The notes under the pieces are model-generated. The model ran no database searches and was not told the origin of the DNA. It saw only the letters and a list, made by a program, of their open reading frames with translations. Of a stretch of 7,775 nucleotides of DNA, positions 1 through 5,974 are shown piece after piece. A program made the position numbers and the translations under genes. This DNA comes from Candidatus Bipolaricaulota bacterium (lineage in GTDB: Bacteria > Bipolaricaulota > Bipolaricaulia > UBA7950 > UBA9294), in contig JAUWOJ010000051.1 in NCBI GenBank assembly GCA_030612175.1, positions 1 to 7,775 on the forward strand, given 5' to 3'. Position 1 is the first letter of the stretch. Each line of letters begins with the position of its first letter.

Positions 1-246
1 GAACGTCTTCTTGAGCAACAGATTACACTCACTCTCACTGATGAAGCGAGAAGAGTCCTTGTCAAAGAGGGATACAACCCCCATTATGGTGCGCGGCCGC
101 TGGAGCGAGCGCTGAAACGTTTGGTGGAGAATCCACTTGCAGCGAAGGTCATCTCTGGTGAGATTAGTGCGGGAAATCATGTTAGCATCGATGCTGCAGC
201 GATGGCCGATGCACTTGTGATTCGCCAGCAGGACAGCGACAGCTGA
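1..246 (+). CDS. clpB: ClpB-like ATP-dependent disaggregase, C-terminal fragment (5' end outside window)
   Basis: The reading frame is open from base 1 and ends at TGA 244-246, giving the last 81 residues of a larger protein. They match the small C-terminal subdomain of the second AAA+ module of Hsp100 proteins. The key segment is GYNPHYGARPLERALKRL, whose GAR(P) arginine is the sensor-2 residue contacting nucleotide, followed by VENPLAAKVISGEISAG. The NPLA...I.SGE wording is that of ClpB rather than ClpA, ClpC or ClpX. ClpB is a cytosolic hexamer that threads aggregated protein through its pore together with DnaK. The M-domain and both Walker motifs lie upstream of the window, so the ClpB versus ClpC choice rests on this tail only. 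The next gene starts 47 bases downstream with no clear terminator between them, so readthrough is possible. Confidence 0.8.
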   Translation, partial: ERLLEQQITLTLTDEARRVLVKEGYNPHYGARPLERALKRLVENPLAAKVISGEISAGNHVSIDAAAMADALVIRQQDSDS

Positions 247-293
247 GTTTATTAGCTTGCAGCGCTGACCATTTCGAGTAGGATCTATTCTAC

Positions 294-2024
294 ATGGAGC
301 AGTTAACGACGTGGTTATGGCGATATCGAGGGAGAGTGTTTGCCGGATTCATTGCGCTATTGATGGTAGATGGAGCCGGGCTTCTGATCCCTTTGGTGAT
401 CCGAGACGTGATCGATCGACTCTCTCGCGGAGAAACGGGATTCCTTCGCGGCGGTATTTACATTGTTTTGATCGCAATTGTAGCAATGAGCTTTCGCTTT
501 CTGTGGCGTTACTTTCTTATCGGGACTGCGCGAAGGATTGAAAGAGACTTGCGAGAGCGCCTCTACGAACACCTTCTGATCCTTTCTCCCTCATTTTACA
601 ATGAGCATAAGACTGGCGAGCTGATGGCCCATGCCACCAATGATATCGACGCGGTCAGCCGAGCATGCGGGTTTGGAGTGCTTACAATCGCGGATCCTCT
701 CCTTATGATCCCGGTCTCAGTTGGGATTATGCTCTCGATTGACCCGCGCCTTACCCTGTATGTGCTGATCCCGTTACCGATTCTGACTTTGTTCATGCTT
801 GGATTTGGGAAGCTAATCCACCGACGATTCGAAGCAGTACAGGCAGCCTTCTCTAAGGTGATGGAAAAAGTGCGGGAGGATGTTGCGGGTATTCGTGTGT
901 TGAAATCTTTTGTTCAGGAGAAAGGAACAAATTTGGGGTTTAACCAGACGAGTCAGTTGCTGGTCGACAAGAACATGTCCCTCGTCCGTGTGTGGGGAAT
1001 CTTCCATCCACTAATTGAGCTCTTGGGCGGGGCTTCTTTAGGAATTGTTCTCTGGCTTGGAGGGCGCGGCGTCATTATGGGAACGATCTCCCTTGGAGAT
1101 TTCGTTGCATTAACCCAGTACGTTGTCATGCTCGTCTGGCCGATGCTCTCGCTGGGGATGGCGGTAAATGTCGTACAGCGGGGGCGCGCTTCGCTGGGAC
1201 GTATCAATCGTCTCCTTGCTGTGCCTCCAGCAATTGCTGATCCCCAGGCACCGCAACAACTCGGTGATACGCGCATCGAGATCCATAATCTTAGCTTCAC
1301 CTATCCCGGAGAAAACCACAAGAGGATTGAGCCTAGCCTTAGAAACATCAACCTAACAATTGAATCGGGGACAACCCTTGGGGTTGTTGGACTGACCGGA
1401 GCCGGGAAAAGCACCCTTGCTCATTTGATACTGCGCGTGTTTGACCCGCCAACGGGAAGCATACGAATTGGAGGGACCGATGTGCATGAACTCTCACTTA
1501 GTGGGCTGCGGCGGGCGATTGGATTTGTCCCACAAGACCCCTTTCTCTTCTCCTATACGATTCATGAGAACATTGCCTTTGGGAATCCAGAGGCATCTGC
1601 TAGTGAAGTTGAGCGAGTGGCTCGGCTTGCTGGAGTACACGATGAGATCTGTGAGTTTCCCAAGAAATATCAGACGATTGTTGGAGAGCGCGGCATTTCT
1701 CTCTCTGGAGGGCAGCAACAGCGGGTGGCAATTGCTCGTGCCCTTCTCCTTGACCCAAAGATCCTCATTCTTGATGATCCTCTCTCCGCGGTTGACGCAG
1801 AGAAGGAAGGGCTTGTCCTCGCGAATCTGCGTAAGTTCTTCAGTCACAGAACAGTCCTTTTAATTGCGCATCGCATCTCTGCTGTGATGCGCGCGGATCG
1901 GATCATCGTTCTTGATCACGGGAGAATCATAGAATCGGGCGCGCATGATGAGCTAATTGGGCAGCGCGGGACATATTACCATATTTGGCGTTTGCAACAG
2001 GCAGAAAAGGGGGTGTCTTCCTGA
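294..2024 (+). CDS. Heterodimeric ABC exporter, half-transporter with degenerate ATP site (BmrC/TM287-like)
   Basis: This 576-residue protein has an N-terminal membrane domain with six predicted helices (roughly residues 15-37, 52-75, 125-148, 150-172, 238-256, 262-292) followed by one ATPase domain, the normal layout and length for a half exporter. In the ATPase domain I see an A-loop Tyr337, Walker A GLTGAGKST (366-374, Lys372), Q-loop Gln414, intact signature LSGGQ (470-474), Walker B ILILDD (490-495) and H-loop His526. The residue after the Walker B Asp is Asp495 rather than the catalytic Glu. This is the hallmark of the non-hydrolysing half in asymmetric exporters such as TM287/TM288 and BmrCD. 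The ATG at 294 is preceded by GAGTAGGA (276-283). The gene overlaps the next by four bases, so the two are probably translated as a pair and form one heterodimer in the inner membrane. Substrate is unknown; drugs or lipids are the usual cargo of the family. Confidence 0.93.
   Translation: MEQLTTWLWRYRGRVFAGFIALLMVDGAGLLIPLVIRDVIDRLSRGETGFLRGGIYIVLIAIVAMSFRFLWRYFLIGTARRIERDLRERLYEHLLILSPSFYNEHKTGELMAHATNDIDAVSRACGFGVLTIADPLLMIPVSVGIMLSIDPRLTLYVLIPLPILTLFMLGFGKLIHRRFEAVQAAFSKVMEKVREDVAGIRVLKSFVQEKGTNLGFNQTSQLLVDKNMSLVRVWGIFHPLIELLGGASLGIVLWLGGRGVIMGTISLGDFVALTQYVVMLVWPMLSLGMAVNVVQRGRASLGRINRLLAVPPAIADPQAPQQLGDTRIEIHNLSFTYPGENHKRIEPSLRNINLTIESGTTLGVVGLTGAGKSTLAHLILRVFDPPTGSIRIGGTDVHELSLSGLRRAIGFVPQDPFLFSYTIHENIAFGNPEASASEVERVARLAGVHDEICEFPKKYQTIVGERGISLSGGQQQRVAIARALLLDPKILILDDPLSAVDAEKEGLVLANLRKFFSHRTVLLIAHRISAVMRADRIIVLDHGRIIESGAHDELIGQRGTYYHIWRLQQAEKGVSS
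2008..2015 (+). promoter_or_regulatory. Ribosome binding site that decides the start of the second exporter gene
   Basis: AGGGGGTG differs by one base from the ideal AGGAGGTG and lies inside the last codons of the upstream gene. The codon at a normal distance, seven bases past the last G of the G-run, is CTG at 2021-2023. No ATG, GTG or TTG in that frame occurs between it and this site. The conventional alternative is TTG at 1985, which lies upstream of the site and has only a poor purine stretch before it. Confidence 0.55.
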
Positions 2025-4099
2025 CTCACGATAGCGACGAGATCTTAGGAAAGGCGTTTGACCTTCGTCTAATGCGACAACTCTTGCGGTTTCTTGTTCC
2101 GTATAAGGGTTTGCTGCTGGTCTGTGTTGTTCTGATTCTTGTTCTGACCGGAATACAGATCGGAATTCCATACCTTTCCAAGATGGCGATCGACAATTAC
2201 ATGATCCCTCCGCTTGGGATTGTTTCCCTTTCAGAGCCTCCGTTGTCTGCCAATTTCATCTCGCTCGGAGATGAGCGCTATCTGATTGATCTTGGTCTGA
2301 TCGATAGAGAGACGCGAGAAGCTTGGGAAGCCATGGGCGTGCTCTCTCGGGAGCGCTATCTGTTTGTTGCTGAGGATAGTTCGAATGCTTCGATTGCGAT
2401 ACGCAACCAACAGGCATTCACTCAGGTAGCTGAGGGGTATCTTGCTGATCAGCAATCGCTGCGCAAGGTTCCTTCTCGTGACCTGATTGTGCTTCGAGGC
2501 TCAGCAATTGCTGGTGTGGCGCGGCTTGCCAGCCTTTTTGCCTTCGCGCTTCTGGCCCGATTCCTATTTGGCGCTCTTCAGATGTATCTTCTCCAATTTG
2601 CTGGACAGAAGGTGATGTACGACATGCGCCAGCAGATTTTTGCCCATGTCCTTCGCTTGCCGGTGTCGTACTTCGATCGCACGCCGGTGGGAAGGCTTGT
2701 TACGCGCGTAACAAACGATGTCGCGGCAATTAACGAGATGTTTACGTCAATGCTTGTCAACCTGTTCCGCGATGTCTTTTTGGTTATTGGTGTTCTGTCG
2801 ATTATGTTTGGTCTCGAATGGCGACTTGTATTTATTATCCTTGCTCTCTTTCCAATTATTGTGTTTGCCGCATTCCGGTTTCGAAACCGTGTACGCAGTG
2901 CCTATCGCGAGGTTCGCCAGCAGATCGCAAAGCTGAACGCCTATCTCCAAGAGTCAATTTCTGGGATGCGCATCGTACAAGTTTTTGTGCAAGAACGTAA
3001 GGCAAATGAACGTTTCGCAGCGATCAACCGGGACAAGTATCTTGCAAGCATGAAACAGATGGTTATCTTTGCGGTTTTCCGCCCATTGATGAGCCTTCTG
3101 AGCTCGTTTGCCGTAGCTCTTGTTATCTGGTATGGAGGGCGAAATGTCCTGGGCGGAGGGCTTTCCTTAGGCGCATTGACTGCGTTCATCCAATATGTGC
3201 GGATGCTCTTCAATCCGATTCTTGAACTCTCCCAAGGGTATAACATTCTCCAGGGAGCGATGGCTGCTGCTGAGCGGATCTTTCTTCTGCTTGAAGAGCC
3301 CGAAGAGAAGTACGGCACAGGGAAAACCTTGGCTCGCTGTCGCGGTAAGATTGAGTTCCGCGACGTCTGGTTTGCCTACAATGAGAGAGAGTGGGTTCTA
3401 AGGGGAGTGTCGTTTAGCGCAGCCCCAGGTGAGCGGATCGCGATTGTTGGGTTTACTGGGTCAGGGAAAACAACGATCATCCGCATTCTCCTTCGTATGT
3501 ACCCAATCCAAAAAGGAGAGATCCTTCTTGATGGTGTTCCGATTGAAGAGATTGAGCTATCCTTTCTCCGCTCTCAAATGGCTGTTGTACTGCAAGATGT
3601 TTTCCTTTTCTCGGGGGATATTATGGACAATATCCGGCTGAGAACAGACATCCCGGAAGAAGAAGTGGTAAGTGCGGCGCGCTTTGTCAGCGCACACTTT
3701 GTGGAGAATCTGCCTGACAAATACCACACCGAGGTTAAGGAGCGTGGAGTTACCTTGTCGATTGGGCAACGTCAATTGCTTTCGTTTGCCCGAGCTGTGG
3801 TGTTCAATCCACACGTTTTGGTGTTGGATGAGGCGACGGCGAGTATTGATTCGCACACCGAGAGCCTCATCCAGAAGTCGCTAGGGAAGATCATGAGGGG
3901 GCGCACGTCTATCGTTGTTGCCCACCGGCTGTCTACCATCCGTGAATCGAACAAAATCGTCGTTTTGCATGAAGGACGGATTGTTGAACAGGGCAGTCAT
4001 CACGAGCTGCTTACCCAAGGTGGTCTGTATGCCACACTCCACAACCTTCAGTTTGCCGAAGGCAGTGAAAACCTTCCGGCCTATGGCGAGAATCCCTGA
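2021..4099 (+). CDS. Heterodimeric ABC exporter, catalytic half-transporter with extracellular insert (BmrD/TM288-like)
   Basis: From CTG 2021 the protein has 692 residues and begins MTHDSDEILGKAFDLRLM, which resembles the usual N-terminus of this family (acidic start, then LGKAxDxRLMRRL). Starting at TTG 1985 would add 12 residues and overlap the previous gene by 40 bases. Predicted helices lie at about 30-52, 165-191, 248-267, 269-287, 348-373 and 383-404. The ATPase domain has Walker A GFTGSGKTT (477-485, Lys483), Q-loop Gln525, signature LSIGQ (579-583, second Gly missing), Walker B VLVLDE with catalytic Glu604, and His635. It therefore supplies the working Walker B, while its altered signature faces the degenerate site of the partner encoded at 294-2024. 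Residues about 60-156, between TM1 and TM2, form a charged non-membrane insert, which explains the extra length over a usual 580-600 residue half exporter; BmrD has an extracytoplasmic domain in the same place. Substrate is unknown. Confidence 0.92.
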   Translation: MTHDSDEILGKAFDLRLMRQLLRFLVPYKGLLLVCVVLILVLTGIQIGIPYLSKMAIDNYMIPPLGIVSLSEPPLSANFISLGDERYLIDLGLIDRETREAWEAMGVLSRERYLFVAEDSSNASIAIRNQQAFTQVAEGYLADQQSLRKVPSRDLIVLRGSAIAGVARLASLFAFALLARFLFGALQMYLLQFAGQKVMYDMRQQIFAHVLRLPVSYFDRTPVGRLVTRVTNDVAAINEMFTSMLVNLFRDVFLVIGVLSIMFGLEWRLVFIILALFPIIVFAAFRFRNRVRSAYREVRQQIAKLNAYLQESISGMRIVQVFVQERKANERFAAINRDKYLASMKQMVIFAVFRPLMSLLSSFAVALVIWYGGRNVLGGGLSLGALTAFIQYVRMLFNPILELSQGYNILQGAMAAAERIFLLLEEPEEKYGTGKTLARCRGKIEFRDVWFAYNEREWVLRGVSFSAAPGERIAIVGFTGSGKTTIIRILLRMYPIQKGEILLDGVPIEEIELSFLRSQMAVVLQDVFLFSGDIMDNIRLRTDIPEEEVVSAARFVSAHFVENLPDKYHTEVKERGVTLSIGQRQLLSFARAVVFNPHVLVLDEATASIDSHTESLIQKSLGKIMRGRTSIVVAHRLSTIRESNKIVVLHEGRIVEQGSHHELLTQGGLYATLHNLQFAEGSENLPAYGENP

Positions 4100-4281
4100 T
4101 TACCGCATCTTGTGAGGCCAGCCTTTGTCTTCCGCCTATTCTTATGCGTTCGCCTTGGCTTGGTCGCTGTTTTCTAGTGTGTGATAGAGTTTCGCTTGAT
4201 TCTTCCCTGGAATCGGGCAACTCTTCTGGTAAGTGTATAAAGGCAGGCAAACTGTCACTCGTTAGTTCCCAAATCCAGAGC

Positions 4282-4310
4282 TTGACAACCCTGTGTCGGC
4301 CTGTTAGGAT
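4282..4310 (+). promoter_or_regulatory. Sigma-70-type promoter for the liv leader and operon
   Basis: An exact TTGACA -35 box (4282-4287) is separated by 17 bases from TAGGAT (4305-4310), which matches four of six -10 positions including the conserved T, A and final T. Transcription should begin near 4316-4318, about 190 bases before the livG start codon, leaving room for the leader ORF and terminator. An inverted repeat CCTGTT/AACAGG (4300-4305 and 4320-4325) flanks the -10 and start point. Confidence 0.65.
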
Positions 4311-4336
4311 TCATGTCACAACAGGAGGAAGATGTG

Positions 4337-4414
4337 ATGCAAGTTCAGACTACAATCTTGGAGGTGACAACAGCCAGTAACGCCCTTTATTACTACTTTA
4401 TTTGGATATTGTAG
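4337..4414 (+). CDS. Candidate 25-residue leader peptide upstream of the liv operon
   Basis: A short ORF runs from ATG 4337 to TAG 4412-4414, with an in-frame GTG at 4334 as alternative start. A strong Shine-Dalgarno AGGAGG (4323-4328) lies eight bases before the ATG and five before the GTG. The ORF lies wholly within the predicted leader transcript. It begins MQVQTTILEV and its last ten residues are ALYYYFIWIL: three Tyr, Phe, Trp, two Ile and two Leu in succession. Such a cluster just before a stop codon, followed by a hairpin and then an intrinsic terminator, is what leader peptides of amino-acid attenuators look like. Alternatively it could be a tiny membrane peptide or a chance ORF. Its placement, ribosome binding site and composition support the leader reading, but with only 25 codons there is no independent coding evidence. 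Confidence 0.5.
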   Translation: MQVQTTILEVTTASNALYYYFIWIL

Positions 4415-4419
4415 GTCGC

Positions 4420-4445
4420 CTGGCAGTGGTTCTGTAAACTGCTAG
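4420..4445 (+). other. Leader RNA hairpin just after the short ORF
   Basis: CTGGCAGT (4420-4427) pairs with ACTGCTAG (4438-4445) to give an eight-pair stem with one G-U pair and a ten-base loop. It starts six bases after the stop codon of the short ORF, the position of the pause hairpin in leader-peptide attenuators. A ribosome halted over the last codons would cover its 5' arm. The fold is read from complementarity only; no energy was computed. Confidence 0.5.
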
Positions 4446-4457
4446 TGGGCCTGGAAA

Positions 4458-4484
4458 CCGGAAGTCTAAGGACTTGCGGTTTTT
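4458..4484 (+). terminator. Intrinsic terminator (attenuator) upstream of livG
   Basis: CCG-G-AAGTC (4458-4466) pairs with GACTT-G-CGG (4471-4479) around a TAAG loop: eight Watson-Crick pairs with a single central G-G mismatch. It is followed at once by TTTTT, then G and TTT (4480-4488). Three A residues before the stem (4455-4457) can pair with the first T residues, as is common in intrinsic terminators. The T-tract ends only a few bases before the livG ribosome binding site, so this element lies between the promoter at 4282-4310 and the genes it should serve. That makes it an attenuator candidate rather than an end-of-operon terminator. It could also end readthrough from the exporter genes. 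Confidence 0.72.
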
Positions 4485-4494
4485 GTTTGTCTGT

Positions 4495-4501
4495 AAGGAG
4501 G
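4495..4501 (+). promoter_or_regulatory. livG ribosome binding site, sets the GTG start
   Basis: AAGGAGG is a full-strength Shine-Dalgarno sequence five bases before GTG 4507. The longer in-frame start at TTG 4474 falls in the 3' arm of the terminator hairpin and has no ribosome binding site, so GTG 4507 is preferred. Confidence 0.85.
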
Positions 4502-4506
4502 AAAGT

Positions 4507-5280
4507 GTGCTTGTAGTTGACAATCTTTCAAAATGCTTTGGAGGGCTGCGCGCGGTGCATTGTTGTTCGTTTGATGTTAATCCGGGGACGATTACCGGGT
4601 TGATCGGGCCGAACGGGGCAGGAAAGACGACGGTATTCAATCTTCTCACTGGGTTCTCCAATCCCGACAAGGGGACGGTCCACTTCTGTGATGAGGAGAT
4701 CACCGGCCTCCCCCCACATCGCGTCTTCCACAAGGGGATCGCAAGGACTTTCCAGATTCCGCGCGAGTGGAAGGCGATGACGGTAGTAGAGAACTTGATG
4801 CTCGTACCGACCGAACAACTTGGTGAACGGATTTGGAATCCCTTCCTACGCCGTCGACTGGTGGGCAAGCAAGAGCACGCGATCCGGGAGAGAGCACACG
4901 AGGTCCTGGCATTTCTAGAACTGACAGAGCTTAAAGATGAGTACGCGGGAAGGCTCTCCGGTGGGCAGAAGAAGCTACTCGAATTGGCCAAAACGATGAT
5001 GGGCAAACCCAGACTAGTCTTGCTCGATGAACCTGGTGCCGGAGTGAACCGCACTCTCTTGAAACGTCTGGCCGATTCGATCTATCGCCTGTGCGCGGAG
5101 AAGAAGACGACCTTCCTGTTGATCGAACACGACATGGATTTCGTGATGAAGCTCTGTAACCCGGTGATCGTAATGAGCGAAGGGCGGAAACTCGCTGAGG
5201 GGACACCAACAGAGGTGCAGAAGAAACAAGAGGTGCTCGACGCCTACCTTGGGGGTCAATATGTCGCTGTTAACAGTTAA
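4507..5280 (+). CDS. livG: Branched-chain amino acid ABC importer, ATPase LivG
   Basis: From the GTG start the protein has 257 residues, typical for LivG. It begins MLVVDNLSKCFGGLRAV and carries Walker A GPNGAGKTT (34-42, Lys40), Q-loop Gln83 in RTFQIPREW, signature LSGGQ (150-154) continuing KKLLELAKTMM, Walker B LVLLDE (170-175, catalytic Glu175) and H-loop His208 in IEHDMDFV. The phrases ARTFQ, LSGGQ(K/R)KLLELA and DEPGAGVN are characteristic of the LivG branch. With LivF it drives uptake through the LivH/LivM permease pair at the cytoplasmic face of the membrane. It is the first gene of the operon, directly behind the leader terminator. The related urea importer ATPase UrtD is the main alternative, and substrate cannot be settled without the binding protein. 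Confidence 0.9.
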   Translation: MLVVDNLSKCFGGLRAVHCCSFDVNPGTITGLIGPNGAGKTTVFNLLTGFSNPDKGTVHFCDEEITGLPPHRVFHKGIARTFQIPREWKAMTVVENLMLVPTEQLGERIWNPFLRRRLVGKQEHAIRERAHEVLAFLELTELKDEYAGRLSGGQKKLLELAKTMMGKPRLVLLDEPGAGVNRTLLKRLADSIYRLCAEKKTTFLLIEHDMDFVMKLCNPVIVMSEGRKLAEGTPTEVQKKQEVLDAYLGGQYVAVNS

Positions 5281-5965
5281 CGCGGTCACAAGCGGGTATG
5301 GAGACATGGAGATTCTTCATGGGGTCTCCATTGAAGTGGGGGCTGGCGAGATCGTCACGATGATCGGCCCTAATGGAGCCGGCAAATCGACCCTGATGAA
5401 GACGATCTTCGGCCTGCTCACACCGACCGCGGGACAGATTACCTTCGCGGAAAAGGAGATTACAGGGCTTTCCCCTGACCTGGTCGTGCGGCGGGGCATG
5501 GCATACGTGCCCCAAGTGGAGAATATCTTCCCCTCGCTCACCGTGAATGAGAACCTGGAGATGGGGGCGTTCATCCTCACCGATGACTTCAGTGGACAGC
5601 TGGAGGAGATCTATCAGCTCTTTCCAATCTTAAACGACCGTCGAAAGCAACGCGTGGGGAAGATGAGCGGAGGTGAACGACAGATGGTGGCGATGGGACG
5701 GGCGCTGATGCTCGATCCAAAGCTCCTGATGTTGGACGAGCCCTCCGCCGCCCTGGCTCCGAATCTGGCAGTGACGATCTTCGAGCGGATTGTCGCCATC
5801 AACGCGAGTGGTGTAGCGATCCTCATAGTGGAGCAGAACGCCAAGGAGTCCTTGAAGGTATCCGACCGTGGCTACGTCTTAGCCAGTGGTCGAAACCGCT
5901 TCGAAGATACAGGTGAAAACCTATTAGCCAACCAGGATGTGGGACAGCTCTACCTCGGTGGGTAG
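5261..5965 (+). CDS. livF: Branched-chain amino acid ABC importer, ATPase LivF
   Basis: The 234-residue protein has the usual LivF length. It contains Walker A GPNGAGKST (36-44, Lys42), Q-loop Gln85 in AYVPQ, signature MSGGE (135-139) continuing RQMVAMGRALM, and Walker B LLMLDEPS with Glu160. The H-loop position is Gln192 in VEQNAKESL; this His-to-Gln change is normal for LivF proteins and separates them from LivG. The ATG at 5261 is preceded by GGGGG (5251-5255) and lies 20 bases inside the end of livG, so translation of the two ATPases is probably coupled. A longer start at TTG 5249 adds four residues but lies upstream of that G-run. LivF is expected to pair with LivG as the ATPase heterodimer of the importer. 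Confidence 0.9.
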   Translation: MSLLTVNAVTSGYGDMEILHGVSIEVGAGEIVTMIGPNGAGKSTLMKTIFGLLTPTAGQITFAEKEITGLSPDLVVRRGMAYVPQVENIFPSLTVNENLEMGAFILTDDFSGQLEEIYQLFPILNDRRKQRVGKMSGGERQMVAMGRALMLDPKLLMLDEPSAALAPNLAVTIFERIVAINASGVAILIVEQNAKESLKVSDRGYVLASGRNRFEDTGENLLANQDVGQLYLGG

Positions 5966-5974
5966 GGAGAATAG

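Larger units (their letters stand above)
4100..4506. other. Intergenic region carrying the liv operon leader
   Basis: This is the only long stretch without a large gene. Bases 4100-4281 hold no convincing ORF and no T-tract terminator for the exporter genes. The one structure there is a nine-pair hairpin at 4194-4218 (GCTTGATTC, loop TTCCCTG, GAATCGGGC; two G-T pairs) with no T-run after it, so its role is unclear. From 4282 onward the region is densely organised: promoter, short ORF, hairpin, intrinsic terminator and the livG ribosome binding site, each listed separately. Confidence 0.7.

Noticed and set aside
260..267. Palindrome CAGCGCTG between clpB and the exporter
   Set aside because: Eight bases of perfect symmetry is expected by chance at this length, and nothing nearby supports an operator.
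257..284. Possible promoter TTGCAG-16-TAGGAT just before the first exporter gene
   Set aside because: The -35 match is poor, the spacing is short, the TAGGA also serves as the ribosome binding site, and transcription from it would begin almost at the ATG. Readthrough from clpB explains the position equally well.
4194..4218. Hairpin considered as a terminator for the exporter genes
   Set aside because: The nine-pair stem includes two G-T pairs and is not followed by a T-tract, so it does not qualify as an intrinsic terminator.
4332..4337. ATG-TGA start-stop pair before the leader ORF
   Set aside because: It lies only three bases after the Shine-Dalgarno sequence, too close for efficient initiation; the ATG at 4337 or GTG at 4334 is better placed.
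4144..4380. 78-residue ORF on the + strand in the intergenic region
   Set aside because: It runs through the promoter and overlaps the better-supported short leader ORF. It has no Shine-Dalgarno sequence before its ATG and no recognisable protein features.
4317..4495. T-box or metabolite riboswitch in the liv leader
   Set aside because: I see no T-box consensus (AGGGTGGNACCGCG) and no recognisable riboswitch core; the short ORF plus terminator explains the layout more simply.
4398..5054. 218-residue ORF on the - strand opposite livG
   Set aside because: It is the antisense shadow of a clearly coding ATPase gene, rich in Ser, Arg and Pro as such shadows are, and would also run through the terminator.
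5831..5842. Missing H-loop histidine in LivF (VEQN)
   Set aside because: Gln at this position is normal for LivF proteins, so it is not evidence of a broken ATPase.
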